From: Janibacter sp. HTCC2649
Lineage (GTDB): Bacteria; Actinomycetota; Actinomycetes; Actinomycetales; Dermatophilaceae
Assembly: GCF_000152705.1 (NCBI RefSeq)
Contig: NZ_CH672413.1
Coordinates: 1,773,978-1,837,977, forward strand
DNA length: 64,000 bases
Direction: 5' to 3'
Positions 44,845 to 54,094 of this stretch are shown one piece after another (within the stretch, counting starts at the first letter, position 1; each line of letters opens with the position of its first letter). The notes beneath the pieces were generated by a model that saw only the letters and a list, made by a program, of their open reading frames with translations, was not told where the DNA came from and ran no database searches. The position numbers and the translations under genes are program-made.

Positions 44845-45797
44845 TGCGTCATCACTACGCCAATTCCGGTGAGGGCCAACTGGATCAGGGCCATGGGCAG
44901 GAGGACAAGCCACGCGAGTCGTTGGAGCTGGTCCTCACGCATGCGCGGCCAGGCCACGCGGAACCAGATGACGAGGATGGCGATGACGAAGCCCTTGAGC
45001 AGCGTCCACAACCACCCGATGTGGTCGTCGAACGGGCCACGCCATCCGCCGAGATAGAGGACGGCGAACAACAACGAGAAGATGACGATCCCGGCATACT
45101 CCGAAAGAAGGAAGAACGCGAAGCGCAACCCGGTGTACTCGGTCCACGGGCCCATGACGAGCTCGGCATCGGCGATGGGCATGTCGAACGGCGGACGCTG
45201 CAGCTCGGCAAGCGCCGCAACGAGGAAGACGATGGCGCCGGGCAGCTGCCAGATGAGCCACCACGGCGACCAGGCCTCGACGACCCCGGACAGGCTCAGC
45301 GTCCCGGCGGCCAAGCAAGCGGAGGCGACGGCGAGCACCAGCGGCAGCTCATAGGACACGAGCTGCGCGGCCGAACGCAGGGCGCCGAGCAGGGCGTACT
45401 TGTTGGCGCTGGCCCACCCGGCCATGAGCGTGCCGAGGGCGCCGACGCTCGTCGCGGCAAGGATGAGGACAGCGCTTGCGGGGACGTCGATGGCGACGAC
45501 GTCGTGCTGCAGCGGCAACGCCGCCATCGCCAGGAGATACGGGATGAGGGCGACGAAGGGCGCGATCTTGAAGATCGTCCGGTCGGCCGCACGCGGAGTG
45601 ATGTCCTCCTTCTGGACGAACTTCACCCCGTCGGCGACGAGCTGGGCCCACCCGTGGAACCCACCGGCATACATCGGTCCGAGTCGACCCTGCATGTGCG
45701 CCATGAGCTTGTGCTCCGTCTGCCCCACGAGCAGGGGGAACACCAGGAAGGCGGCCAACACGGCCACCGACCTCACGACCACCTCGAGCACGCTCAT
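44841..45797 (-). CDS. nuoH: NADH-quinone oxidoreductase-like subunit H
   Basis: 318 residues, about eight membrane helices. Conserved quinone-site sequences are [21 protein letters not shown] and [19 protein letters not shown]. It normally docks NuoB and NuoD at the membrane. It begins 52 bases after the nuoC stop, exactly where nuoD would be expected. Confidence 0.96.
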   Translation of the reverse strand: MSVLEVVVRSVAVLAAFLVFPLLVGQTEHKLMAHMQGRLGPMYAGGFHGWAQLVADGVKFVQKEDITPRAADRTIFKIAPFVALIPYLLAMAALPLQHDVVAIDVPASAVLILAATSVGALGTLMAGWASANKYALLGALRSAAQLVSYELPLVLAVASACLAAGTLSLSGVVEAWSPWWLIWQLPGAIVFLVAALAELQRPPFDMPIADAELVMGPWTEYTGLRFAFFLLSEYAGIVIFSLLFAVLYLGGWRGPFDDHIGWLWTLLKGFVIAILVIWFRVAWPRMREDQLQRLAWLVLLPMALIQLALTGIGVVMTQ

Positions 45798-45849
45798 CGT
45801 GGGCAGCCTAGTAGTTGGCCACGCTCCAGGGTGGTTGCGTCCGGACGGG

Positions 45850-46383
45850 TCAGCGAGGTCCCCAGTCGGGGCCCGGAACCCCGGGTGCCTGGACGCGACG
45901 ACGCGACGGGGACTTGGCGGAGTCGTGCCCCTCCCCGGGCTCCTTGCCGCCGGGCCACTGCTTGGACGCGCGAGCCGCGAGGACGAACGACTTGCGCAGC
46001 GGCGTGCCCTCGAAACCTTCGGGAAGGAGCAGCGGGCGCATGCCCGAGCCGGAGCCGTCGTCGAAGCCGGTGAACTCGACCCCGAACATCTCGTGGGTCT
46101 CGCGCTCGTGCCAGGCGGCACCGGCATACACATCGGTGACGGAGACGATCGCGGCGCCTTCGGCGACGCGCGTCGTGAGGCGGATGGCGCGTATGCCGCG
46201 TCCGTCCGTTTCGTGGGAAATGTCCAGCGCGCGCAGGACGAGGCCATAGCCGGGAGCTGCGTCGTCATAGGTGCGGTCGACGGCGCTGAGCCAGTCGAAG
46301 AAGGTGAACCCGGTGGCCTGGGCGGCGGCGACGGCTTCGTGCCAGTCGGCCAGGGCCACGTCATGCAGCTCGTCGGTGCTCAC
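45850..46383 (-). CDS. nuoC: NADH-quinone oxidoreductase-like subunit C
   Basis: 177 residues from GTG 46383 (MSTDELHDVALADWHEAV); GTG 46401 would add six residues. The conserved block WHERETHEMFGVEFTGF and the downstream LLLPEGFEGTPLRKSFVLA define NuoC, the 30-kDa subunit of the peripheral arm. A non-conserved basic tail ends the protein. nuoD does not follow. Between nuoC and the next upstream gene is a large palindromic repeat. Confidence 0.9.
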   Translation of the reverse strand: MSTDELHDVALADWHEAVAAAQATGFTFFDWLSAVDRTYDDAAPGYGLVLRALDISHETDGRGIRAIRLTTRVAEGAAIVSVTDVYAGAAWHERETHEMFGVEFTGFDDGSGSGMRPLLLPEGFEGTPLRKSFVLAARASKQWPGGKEPGEGHDSAKSPSRRRVQAPGVPGPDWGPR

Positions 46384-46414
46384 GTGGCGAAGCCTAGCCA
46401 CAGAACCCCGCCGA

Positions 46415-46479
46415 CGACTTCGTGCCCGAGACGGACGTCAGGAGCCCGGCGACGAATGTCCGTCTCGGGCACGAAGTCG
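46415..46479. repeat. Palindromic intergenic repeat, copy 1
   Basis: Arms of 22 bases (46415-46436 and 46458-46479) are perfectly complementary and enclose a 21-base loop containing AGGAGC and GCGACGA. It lies between the SGNH hydrolase and nuoC and can serve as a terminator. The same design, with compensated changes, recurs at 49651-49719. Confidence 0.85.
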
Positions 46480-46483
46480 AATT

Positions 46484-47539
46484 TCAGCGGGTGGCTGCGG
46501 CGTGCTCGGCGGCCTGGCGTGCTGACCAGGTGCGGTCAGCGCCGTCGATGCTGGCGCGCGAGGACAGGTCGACCCCGGCGCGGGCAGCGGCTGCCTTGAC
46601 GCGAGCCGAGTTCAGGTCCGGAACCCCGACGACCTCGGGCTGGATGCTCGAGTCGGCTGCGGCGTAGGTGCGCTGCTGGGCGGCGAGGCGCTCCGACGAT
46701 GCGGCGGCACGCTGGAGCGTCGTGGCGTTGACCTTGAGGGCGGACCCGGTGAGCGGGGTGCTCACGGTCGGGACGTAGCCGCTGGCGTGGCCGGCGACAT
46801 TGGGGTGGTAGCTCTCCTCGATCGGGTTCGAGAGGCCGTTGAGCCACTCGACGTCGTCACAGACCGCGTGCCCGATGAAGCGCGACGTCGGGTTGGCGAA
46901 GCTGAAACCCTTGGCACCAGCGGCTGCTGACGTCTTGGAGTTGATGAGGTCGGCCATCTGGTTGAGGCGCGTCTCCTCCGCCGGGGAGAACCAGGTGAAG
47001 GCGTTGCAGTCCTCGCCCTGGAAGATCCGCGGGTAGCCGACGATGACGACCTTGGCGTTGGGCGCCTTGCTCCGGATCGACGTGTAGAGCGTGTTCAGGG
47101 CACCGGGCAGGACGTTGTTGATGTAGTTCTGGGCGCCGTCGATCTTGCCGTTGCAGTTGCTCGCCCAGCCGGGCAGCGCGCACTCGGTGAGGACGTCCGC
47201 GAAGCCGGCGTCGTTGCCGCCGATCGAGATGCTGACGTGCGTCGTCGAGGAGGACAGGGCGCTGAGCTGGGTGTTGGTGACATCGGCGATCTTGGCTCCC
47301 GAGCAGGCCCGGAAGTTGAGCGTGTATCCCTTGGCCGCGGCGATGAGCGAGGGATAGGCCTTCGTGGACCGCAGGCACGAGGTCCCGTCGTTGATGTAGC
47401 TCCGCGTCCCCGTGCCCGAGGAGTAGGAGTCGCCGAGGGCGACGTAGGACGAGGCCGCCTGTGCTGGGGCGGCGGCAAGCAGAAGGCTGAACGCTGCTGC
47501 GGACGCGGCGAGCAGGCCGATCTTTCGGATTGTCGTCAT
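46484..47539 (-). CDS. Secreted SGNH hydrolase with C-terminal extension
   Basis: 351 residues from ATG 47539, with GTGGGAG 7 bases upstream. Signal peptide to AQAA. GDSYSSGTG (block I Ser), ISIGGNDAGF (block III) and SYHPNVAGHASGY (catalytic His) match actinobacterial GDSL lipases. Six Cys residues fit disulfides. After the catalytic domain, about 90 residues of Ala-rich, helix-forming sequence (RAAASSERLAAQQR, KAAAARAGVDL) are not part of the hydrolase fold and their role is unknown. It has no partner in its unit. Confidence 0.88.
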   Translation of the reverse strand: MTTIRKIGLLAASAAAFSLLLAAAPAQAASSYVALGDSYSSGTGTRSYINDGTSCLRSTKAYPSLIAAAKGYTLNFRACSGAKIADVTNTQLSALSSSTTHVSISIGGNDAGFADVLTECALPGWASNCNGKIDGAQNYINNVLPGALNTLYTSIRSKAPNAKVVIVGYPRIFQGEDCNAFTWFSPAEETRLNQMADLINSKTSAAAGAKGFSFANPTSRFIGHAVCDDVEWLNGLSNPIEESYHPNVAGHASGYVPTVSTPLTGSALKVNATTLQRAAASSERLAAQQRTYAAADSSIQPEVVGVPDLNSARVKAAAARAGVDLSSRASIDGADRTWSARQAAEHAAATR

Positions 47540-47703
47540 TGACATCTCCCACTGAAGTGAGGTCGTGGACCTCGCGGTTGGTGATCGCAACCTAGGGCCA
47601 TCCACGGGGTGCGCGAAGGCTTGTCACCAACCCTTTGCCAAGCCCATACCGGACGCTGACCCTTGCCAGACCCGGCGTTCTGGTGCACGATGGCTCCCAG
47701 CCG

Positions 47704-47719
47704 TTGTAAGCGCTTACAA
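47704..47719. promoter_or_regulatory. LacI-family operator, perfect 16-bp palindrome
   Basis: TTGTAAGCGCTTACAA has the central CG and TAAGCGCTTA core typical of LacI-family sites. It lies 74 bases upstream of the lacI-type gene and should autoregulate that operon. Confidence 0.8.
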
Positions 47720-47793
47720 GGATTTTCACAGCGCCGAACGACGAGGACGACGCACCACCACGACTCAACGACGAGGCGAAGGAGCACCTGCTG

Positions 47794-48840
47794 ATGACTG
47801 GATCCGCGGCACACAGCCAGCGCGCGACGATCTACTCCGTCGCCGCCGCCGCCGGCGTCTCCATCGCCACTGTCTCGCGGGTCTTCCAGGGCACGAGCAT
47901 CGTCGCCCAGGGCACCAGGGAGCGGGTCCTCGCCGCCGCCGACGAGCTCAACTACGTGCCCCTCGGCGCCGCCCGCAGCCTCGCCGTCTCGCGCCACGAG
48001 CTGCTCGGCCTCGTCCTCCCCGAACTCGGTGGTCCCTACTACTCCGAGCTGCTCATGGGCTTCGAGTCCCGCGCCTCCGAACTCGGGCTCGGTGTCATCG
48101 TCGTCGTCACCCAGGGCAAGCCCGACCCCAGCCGCGCCATCCGCCAGCTCATGTCGCGTGTCGACGCGATCGCCGTCCTCGGCTCGGACCTCGACGACGA
48201 CGCCCTCACGCACCTGGCCACGGTCAAGCCGCTGCTCTCACTGGCCGGGATCCCCGACGGGCCGATCGACAGCCTCGCCGCCGAGAACACCGCGAGCGCC
48301 GAACAGCTCACCATTCACCTCCTCGACCACGGGCGCAGTTCGCTGCTCTTCCTCGGAGACCCCGACGCCGGCGCCGACATTGCCGGCCGGTATACCGGGT
48401 TCTCGGCTGCGCTGTCGGCTCGCGGTCTCGACGTGCCCGAGCCGGTCCGGATCGGGTTGCGCGAGTCGGATGGTGCCGCCTTCGCGACGGCCCACCTCGC
48501 GGGCGAGCACCGGGCCGACGCGCTCGTCTGCGCCAACGACGAACTCGCCCTGGCCGTCCTCGCCCACCTCCAGGACCACGGTGTCGACGTGCCGGCCGAC
48601 GTCGCCGTCGTCGGCTGGGACGACGTCATGGCCGCGCGCTACGTCCGCCCCGCTCTCACGACCGTGCGCCAGCCGGTCCGCGACCTCGGAGCCCTCGCCA
48701 GCGATCGCCTCCACGCCCACCTCAACGGCACCACCGACGCCGGTGCCGCATCCCCCACCCACGACATCCTCCCCACGCAGGTGGTCATCCGCTCCTCCTG
48801 CGGCTGCACCACATCCCCTCCCGAAAGGCACCTCCCATGA
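47794..48840 (+). CDS. LacI family sugar-operon repressor
   Basis: 348 residues. HTH ATIYSVAAAAGVSIATVSRVFQG at the N-terminus with hinge helix LGAARSLAVSRH, then a periplasmic-binding-like sensor domain ending in VVGWDDVMAARYVRPALTTVRQP. The C-terminus ends in VIRSSCGCTT. It likely represses a sugar or beta-glucoside uptake operon through the palindrome upstream. The downstream target genes have been almost entirely deleted (see the pseudogenes), so it is an orphan repressor unless it acts elsewhere. Confidence 0.93.
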   Translation: MTGSAAHSQRATIYSVAAAAGVSIATVSRVFQGTSIVAQGTRERVLAAADELNYVPLGAARSLAVSRHELLGLVLPELGGPYYSELLMGFESRASELGLGVIVVVTQGKPDPSRAIRQLMSRVDAIAVLGSDLDDDALTHLATVKPLLSLAGIPDGPIDSLAAENTASAEQLTIHLLDHGRSSLLFLGDPDAGADIAGRYTGFSAALSARGLDVPEPVRIGLRESDGAAFATAHLAGEHRADALVCANDELALAVLAHLQDHGVDVPADVAVVGWDDVMAARYVRPALTTVRQPVRDLGALASDRLHAHLNGTTDAGAASPTHDILPTQVVIRSSCGCTTSPPERHLP

Positions 48841-49277
48841 GTCACCACCCCTCCTTCAAACGCCGAACGGTCTTCGCCGTCGCCGGCCTGACGGCGAGCG
48901 CCCTGGCCTTCTCCGCCTGTGGCCGCGAGGCCGGCGGCGCGGGTGCCGACGCAGGCGCCACCGCCAAGCCGATCTCCGAGGGCAAGGCCACCGGGGAGCT
49001 CACCGTGTGGGCCATCGGCGCCGAGGGCGAAAAGCTCCCGGCCCTCACCAAGGAGTTCGAGGCGGCCAACCCCGGCGCCACGGTCAAGGTCACCGCGATC
49101 CCGTGGGACGCAGCGCACGACAAGTTCGCCTCGGCGATCACCGCCGGGCAGACCCCCGACGCCGCCATGGTCGGCAGCACCTGGATGGGTGAGTTCGCCG
49201 GCATGGACGCCCTCGACCCCACGCCCGCGAGCATCGACAAGGCCGCCTTCTTCGAAAGGTCGCGATCGTGCGGCTGA
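48837..49277 (+). pseudogene. Sugar ABC transporter solute-binding lipoprotein, 3' deleted
   Basis: The ATG overlaps the lacI stop (ATGA). A lipoprotein signal (LTASALAFSACGREAG) and the N-terminal lobe of an extracellular sugar-binding protein (GELTVWAIGAEGEKLPALTKEFEAANPGATVKVTAIPWDAAHDKFASAI) are intact. After ASIDKAAFFE the frame enters unrelated sequence and stops at 49277. About 140 of the usual 420 or so residues remain. The two permease genes expected downstream are missing. Confidence 0.85.
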
Positions 49278-49642
49278 CCGCTCCGTTCGATGCGCGGGAC
49301 GACCTGTTCCTCGAGGCGTGGTTCCACCAGGGGTCGCTCGACTTCCCGCCGGGGCTCGTGTCGCGCCTTCGGACCATCGCTGCTGCGTGCCCGCTCATCG
49401 TCGACGTGGTCCTCGATCGCCCTGCCGTGCTGACGCCGCTGCTGCCCTTCGCCTCCGCGGTCGTCGCGAGCTATGGCACGTGTGACGCCGCACTGGCAGA
49501 TGCCCTGGGTGGACGGATCGCCCCCGAGGGGCTCTTGCCCTTCGACCTGCCCCGCTCGATGGAGCAGGTGCGCCAACACCCCGTCGATGTCCCTGGCCTG
49601 GGTGACCCGCTCTTCCCGTTCGGCTTCGGCCTCACCCTCTGA
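49256..49642 (+). pseudogene. GH3 beta-glucosidase C-terminal remnant
   Basis: The frame reads KVAIVRLTAPFDARDDLF, then FHQGSLDFP, ADALGGRIAPEGLLPFDLPRSMEQV and DPLFPFGFGLTL, which is the C-terminal end of a glycoside hydrolase family 3 enzyme. The catalytic N-terminal domain is absent. It is joined directly, out of frame, to the solute-binding-protein remnant at about base 49257. A GTG at 49268 could still start a short product, but it would be inactive. Confidence 0.85.
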
Positions 49643-49650
49643 CCCCACCA

Positions 49651-49719
49651 ACCGACTTCGTGCCCGATACGGACACGAGGAGCGCAGCGACGAGTGTCCG
49701 TATCGGGCACGAAGTCGGT
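49651..49719. repeat. Palindromic intergenic repeat, copy 2
   Basis: Perfect 26-base arms (49651-49676 and 49694-49719) enclose a 17-base loop containing AGGAGC and GCGACGA. It lies between the convergent GH3 remnant and the DUF2568 gene. It shares arms and loop with copy 1 at 46415-46479, and the arm differences are compensated on both sides. Confidence 0.87.
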
Positions 49720-49741
49720 CTCCAGGTTTGACAGGACAGTG

Positions 49742-50140
49742 TCAGCGGCGGCGGCGGGTGTTGCGTTCGCGGCGCGTGTCGCCGGGGGGAACCTGCGGGC
49801 GCGTCGGCACACTCTCGTCGAGGGCCAGCTGGGCCAGCACGAGGACGAGACCGGCGCCGATGAGGACGAGCCCGAACCGCGTGTGATCCAGGCCGAGGAG
49901 CCCGGCGCCGACGAGGGCGACCGCTCCCCCAGAAGCCAGGGCACGCGGCAGCTTGGGGATCCGGCGCCGGGCCCTGGGTGCGATGAACATGCCCCAGAGC
50001 GCGGCCACGAGCACGACGGCGAGCACGCCGACGACGAGACCCCCGAAGCCCCCTCCGACAACTCCCGACCCGAGCATGAAGACGCCGACCATGAACGCGA
50101 ACTCGATGATGAAAGCCACCAGTCCGAGCACGATGAGCAT
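49742..50140 (-). CDS. DUF2568/YrdB-like small membrane protein
   Basis: 132 residues with four predicted membrane helices (IVLGLVAFIIEFAFMVGVFML through AVALVGAGLLGL and LIGAGLVLVLAQLAL) and a basic, Arg-rich tail ending RRERNTRRRR. Its ATG overlaps the nuoB stop by one base (TGATG), so it is coupled to nuoB. The family is widespread in actinobacteria with no known function. Confidence 0.7.
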   Translation of the reverse strand: MLIVLGLVAFIIEFAFMVGVFMLGSGVVGGGFGGLVVGVLAVVLVAALWGMFIAPRARRRIPKLPRALASGGAVALVGAGLLGLDHTRFGLVLIGAGLVLVLAQLALDESVPTRPQVPPGDTRRERNTRRRR

Positions 50141-50778
50141 CAGGACGGTCTCTCGACTCGACCGCGGGTGACCTCTCCCGCCGAGGCGGTGCGGTGCGCG
50201 GTGTAGCGAGGTGCAGCGGCATACCCGTCGCCGTGGTCGACCCCACCGGCGCCACCGAGGCGATCAGAGATGGCGCGTCCGGAGAGCCGCTCGCCGGCGA
50301 TCTGCTCCTGGAGCTTGATGATGCCGTGGAGCAGGGCCTCGGGTCGTGGCGGGCACCCGGGCACGTAGACGTCGACGGGGATGAGCTGGTCCACGCCCTT
50401 GGTCACGGAGTACGAATCCCAGTACGGCCCACCGGAGTTGGAGCAGGCGCCGAACGAGATGACGTACTTCGGCTCGGGCATCTGGTCATAGAGGCGGCGG
50501 ATCGCGGGCGCCATCTTGTCGGTGACGGTGCCCGACACGACCATGAGGTCGGCCTGCCTGGGACCGGGCGCGAACGGGATCACTCCGAGGCGGATGAAGT
50601 CGTGGCGACCCATCGACGCCGCGATGAACTCGATGGCGCAGCAGGCGAGCCCGAAGTTGAAGACCCAGAGCGAATAGCGGCGTCCCCAGTTGAGGACGAC
50701 GCGGATCGGTTTGGGAGCGTGCTCCGAAAGCGGCCCGACGCGCGGCATCGGCAGCATCACGGGCTGGTCGGTGCTCAC
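50140..50778 (-). CDS. nuoB: NADH-quinone oxidoreductase-like subunit B
   Basis: 212 residues. Cluster N2 ligands are visible: the tandem Cys in [10 protein letters not shown], Cys in [12 protein letters not shown] and Cys in [13 protein letters not shown]. NuoB passes electrons to quinone together with NuoD. The C-terminal 40 residues ([19 protein letters not shown]) are an extension beyond the normal fold. It lies more than 3.7 kb from nuoC and 9 kb from nuoA on the same strand. Confidence 0.94.
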   Translation of the reverse strand: MSTDQPVMLPMPRVGPLSEHAPKPIRVVLNWGRRYSLWVFNFGLACCAIEFIAASMGRHDFIRLGVIPFAPGPRQADLMVVSGTVTDKMAPAIRRLYDQMPEPKYVISFGACSNSGGPYWDSYSVTKGVDQLIPVDVYVPGCPPRPEALLHGIIKLQEQIAGERLSGRAISDRLGGAGGVDHGDGYAAAPRYTAHRTASAGEVTRGRVERPS

Positions 50779-50849
50779 GAGCCCACCTTAGGTCAGCCCC
50801 TAGGCCCGCCGCCCCCGCGGTCCTAGACTGCTGCGCAGGAGGTTCACCC

Positions 50850-51137
50850 ATGGCCATCTTCATGATCGAGCGCACATTCGCCGAGCAGCTCACGCCAGAG
50901 CCGGGGGCCTTCCACGAACTCAACCTCATCAACGCCGACGAGGGCGTCCGCTGGTTCTATTCGTTCCTCTCCCAGGACGGTCTGAGGACCTTCTGCCTCT
51001 ACGAGGCCGATTCACGCGAAGCCATCGTCCGCGCGGCGCAGCGCGCTGGCGTGCCGGCCGACCTCATCATCGAGGTGACCCAAACGGTGACGCCAGACGG
51101 TCTGCTCCACCCCATCGCGGACGAACTCGTCGGCTGA
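50850..51137 (+). CDS. DUF4242 family small protein
   Basis: 95 residues with AGGAGG 7 bases before ATG 50850. The sequence MAIFMIERTFAEQL, WFYSFLSQDGLRTFCLYEADSREAIVRAAQRAGVPADLIIEV is typical of DUF4242, a ferredoxin-like fold whose characterised members bind nickel or other ligands. It is transcribed opposite to nuoB and the LuxR-type gene and appears monocistronic. Function unknown. Confidence 0.78.
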   Translation: MAIFMIERTFAEQLTPEPGAFHELNLINADEGVRWFYSFLSQDGLRTFCLYEADSREAIVRAAQRAGVPADLIIEVTQTVTPDGLLHPIADELVG

Positions 51138-51162
51138 GACGGCGGCACGAAGCAGGCGTGGT

Positions 51163-54036
51163 TCAGGGCCCGACATCGAGAAGGCCGTGCTCCGCCGCAT
51201 AGCGTGCGGCCATCGTGCGATTCGCCACCCCGGTCTTCTGCAGAATGCTTCGGACATGGTTGGTCACCGTGTTCTCGGTGATGAAGAGTCGCTCGGACAG
51301 TTGCCGGTTGCTCAGCCCCTCCGCGACCAGGCGGAGCACCTCCAACTCGCGGAAGGTGAGTCCCTCCGGGCCCGAGTGTGGGCCGTCGAGCCCAACACGA
51401 CCTCTCAGCCTGGGCGTTCGAAGCTGGCTCGCCGTCGCCACGGCTTCGCGCCGAGCGGCTTCGATGCGCCTGGTGGGAGCCCCTGACCTGCGCAGGTGGT
51501 CGACGATGGCGGCGAGGTCGTAGCCGACGAACAGGGGAGCACCCATGCGTTGGTCCATCGCGACGGCCGAGCGCAACAGGTCCTCGGCTCCCTCGCGTCC
51601 CAGCACGGAGTCCAGCAGGCCGAGATAGCGGTCAGCGCTTCCGAAGACGGCCAGCAAGGGGCCGACGGCAAGATTGCACCCTGCGAACTCGGCGAACACG
51701 GGCCGCAGGGCGGCCGCACAGCGGCGATCGTCGAGCCACGCGACAGCCTCCGACACGAACGCGATCGTCGCGGGCCAGGTGGCTGAGGCTCGGAACGGCT
51801 CGAGGTCGTGCTCGACCAGCCAGGTCAAGGCTCGGCGCGCACCATCACGGCGACCCAGCTCGCAGTACAGCGCGAGGAGCCCGGGTGCCCAGTGAGCAGC
51901 CACATCTTCGTGGCCTGTGATCAGTGGCCGCACCTGGTCGAGTTTCATCTGCTCACGTCGCAGGACGAAGGTCTGCATCGAGAGTCGCTCGGACATCTCA
52001 CCCAGTTCTCCGATGTCTTCGAGCCGCATGAGGCGGCTGCTGATGGCATCGGCGGTTCCCACGTCGCCCGAGGCGAACGCGCGCGCCCACTCGTAGCAAC
52101 CCGACTGCATGAGGTGGAAGGACGCTCCTGTCGCCGCCGCAGCGCTCGCCGTCTCGGCCCGGGCCGACTCGTGCCGTTCCGGGTCACCGGTGAGATAGCC
52201 GATCATGGCGAGCACCGTCGCTCCGTGGACCACGAGTGCTGGACTGTGCGCGGCACGACCCAACGCCACGAGCTCAGCGCACAGGAGGGCAGCGGCGCCC
52301 GCAGTCGATGGGCGGGGCATCGCGATGATGCTGCACTCCAGAGCGTGCGCAAGGGTGGCAGGGTCGCCGTTCTCACGCGCCAGGCCGAGAGCTTTGGCGA
52401 CGAGAAGACCGCCTCGTTCTGCGTCGCCCGAATACCTCAGCGCCCTGCCGAGGCTGGCAATCGCTGTGATTCGGGTGGTGTCGATGTCAGGAACATTCGA
52501 TCCGGACAGTGCCTGCGTCAGAAGTTCTGCCGCATCGAACCCCAGGTGCCCGATCCGCCAAGACGCATCCTCGTAGGCGACTGCAGCCCGGAGTCTGTTC
52601 ACGGGACTCCCGCCAACGACCACTGCGCGGTCGAGATCGCGGGCCAACGCGAAGGCCCCTGCGTCGCGATAGGACTCCGCAGCGAGGAGTCGAAGGTCGT
52701 CTCGATCCGCGACCCCCTCCGCGAGGTTCGCTGCGCGGGCGAACGCTTGGCCCGCCTCATGGTGCGCCAGTCGGTCGCGCGCAAGGCGGGCGGCTTCACG
52801 GAGATACTGGACCGCTTTTGGCGCATGGCCCAGAACGCGAGCGCTGGCGTAGTGATGCGCAATGCGCTGGATCCTGTTGGGCTCGTTGGCAAAACCCTCT
52901 TCGAGAGTGAGCGCGATCCTGGCGTGGGTGCGAGGCACAGCAGATACCTGCATGAGGTCGAGGATCGCCTGCCTTCCGAGGACGTGGTCGAAGGCGTAGG
53001 AGGAGCTGTCGTTGGCCAGGTTCCCGACGAGACCCACGGCTCCCGCACGATCCAGGGCGGCGAGAACAACCGGCACCTCAAGTCCTGCCACGTGGGCGAG
53101 CACTGGCACGGAGAAGTCGGCACCGATCACGGCGGCGATCTCGATGAGGAGACGACATTCTTCGTCGAGCTCGGCCAGTCGTCCGGCGTAGAGGTCCCGC
53201 ACCGTCTGTGGGGTGACCGCGAGCAACGGGTCAAGTCCGTCCAGTCCTCCGTGCGCCTCGACGTCGCGCAACACCTCACGCAGGTAGAAGGCGTTGCCCC
53301 CGCTCTGGTCACGCAAGATCGACGAGGCCGCCCGGGCCCGTCCCACCGGTGCTCCCGTTTCGGCGATGACGTACTCCGCGATGTCCTCGGCCCCCAGGGG
53401 AGTCAGATCGATGCGCCTGACCCCATCGAGTCGATAGAGCTGGGTCATGGTTGTCACGAGGGCGTCCGAACGGTCGGGGGGCGCACTTCGGTGCGATGCC
53501 AGACACAACAACTGCATGTCGCCCCCGTGCTGGGCGATGTGCGCCAACAAGCCCAACGAGGTCTTGCCCGCCCAGTGCAGGTCCTCGAGGACGAGGACGA
53601 GCGGATGCTGTCGACTGGCGGCACGAAGCACCTCGCACACGGCGTCGTACAGAACCTGTCGGTTGGTCACTTCCACGTTGTCGGGCTGACTCGTCGCTCC
53701 CGTCAACAGGTCAAGGCTCGCCGCCACCTCCGTGGCCGCCGCCGCATGCAGGGCTCTCAGGGGATCAATGAATGGCTGGTAGGGCGCGCCCAACTCGGCG
53801 ACACACGCTCCGAGCAGAACCGTCGCGCCGTGGGCGTGGAGCATCCTTCCCGCCTCGGCGATGAACCGTGATTTGCCAGCCCCCGCCTCACCCCCGACGA
53901 ACACGACCTGCTGCAACCCCGACTCGACCGCCGTCCACGCTTCCTCCAGGGCGTCGAACTCCGCCCGGCGCCCCACAAAGTGCGGGCCGGCGAACCGCCA
54001 CCGGGCGGGTAGATCAGGAGGTGCCCAACGCTCCAC
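51163..54036 (-). CDS. LuxR family ATP-binding regulator (LAL/MalT-like)
   Basis: About 957 residues if started at GTG 54036 (VERWAPPDLPARW); GTG 54039 is equivalent. Order: an ATPase with Walker A GGEAGAGKS (48-56), Walker B LVLVLEDLHWAG, a long helical TPR-like region, and a C-terminal LuxR HTH (LTFRELEVLRLVAEGLSNRQLSERLFITENTVTNHVRSIL). Such large regulators respond to nucleotides or effectors and activate nearby operons. A 26-bp near-palindrome lies in its upstream region. The divergent target is a small secreted protein gene; the neighbouring NRPS/peptidase unit is another possible target. Confidence 0.88.
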   Translation of the reverse strand: MERWAPPDLPARWRFAGPHFVGRRAEFDALEEAWTAVESGLQQVVFVGGEAGAGKSRFIAEAGRMLHAHGATVLLGACVAELGAPYQPFIDPLRALHAAAATEVAASLDLLTGATSQPDNVEVTNRQVLYDAVCEVLRAASRQHPLVLVLEDLHWAGKTSLGLLAHIAQHGGDMQLLCLASHRSAPPDRSDALVTTMTQLYRLDGVRRIDLTPLGAEDIAEYVIAETGAPVGRARAASSILRDQSGGNAFYLREVLRDVEAHGGLDGLDPLLAVTPQTVRDLYAGRLAELDEECRLLIEIAAVIGADFSVPVLAHVAGLEVPVVLAALDRAGAVGLVGNLANDSSSYAFDHVLGRQAILDLMQVSAVPRTHARIALTLEEGFANEPNRIQRIAHHYASARVLGHAPKAVQYLREAARLARDRLAHHEAGQAFARAANLAEGVADRDDLRLLAAESYRDAGAFALARDLDRAVVVGGSPVNRLRAAVAYEDASWRIGHLGFDAAELLTQALSGSNVPDIDTTRITAIASLGRALRYSGDAERGGLLVAKALGLARENGDPATLAHALECSIIAMPRPSTAGAAALLCAELVALGRAAHSPALVVHGATVLAMIGYLTGDPERHESARAETASAAAATGASFHLMQSGCYEWARAFASGDVGTADAISSRLMRLEDIGELGEMSERLSMQTFVLRREQMKLDQVRPLITGHEDVAAHWAPGLLALYCELGRRDGARRALTWLVEHDLEPFRASATWPATIAFVSEAVAWLDDRRCAAALRPVFAEFAGCNLAVGPLLAVFGSADRYLGLLDSVLGREGAEDLLRSAVAMDQRMGAPLFVGYDLAAIVDHLRRSGAPTRRIEAARREAVATASQLRTPRLRGRVGLDGPHSGPEGLTFRELEVLRLVAEGLSNRQLSERLFITENTVTNHVRSILQKTGVANRTMAARYAAEHGLLDVGP

Positions 54037-54094
54037 CACATCCCCAAGATAGGCCTGGCCGCACCCCAGCACGCCCGCCTTTCCCAATCGTGAT

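Noticed and set aside
45798-45849. Hidden nuoD between nuoC and nuoH
   Set aside because: Only 52 bases are available, and no other frame in the window shows NuoD motifs; treated as absent.
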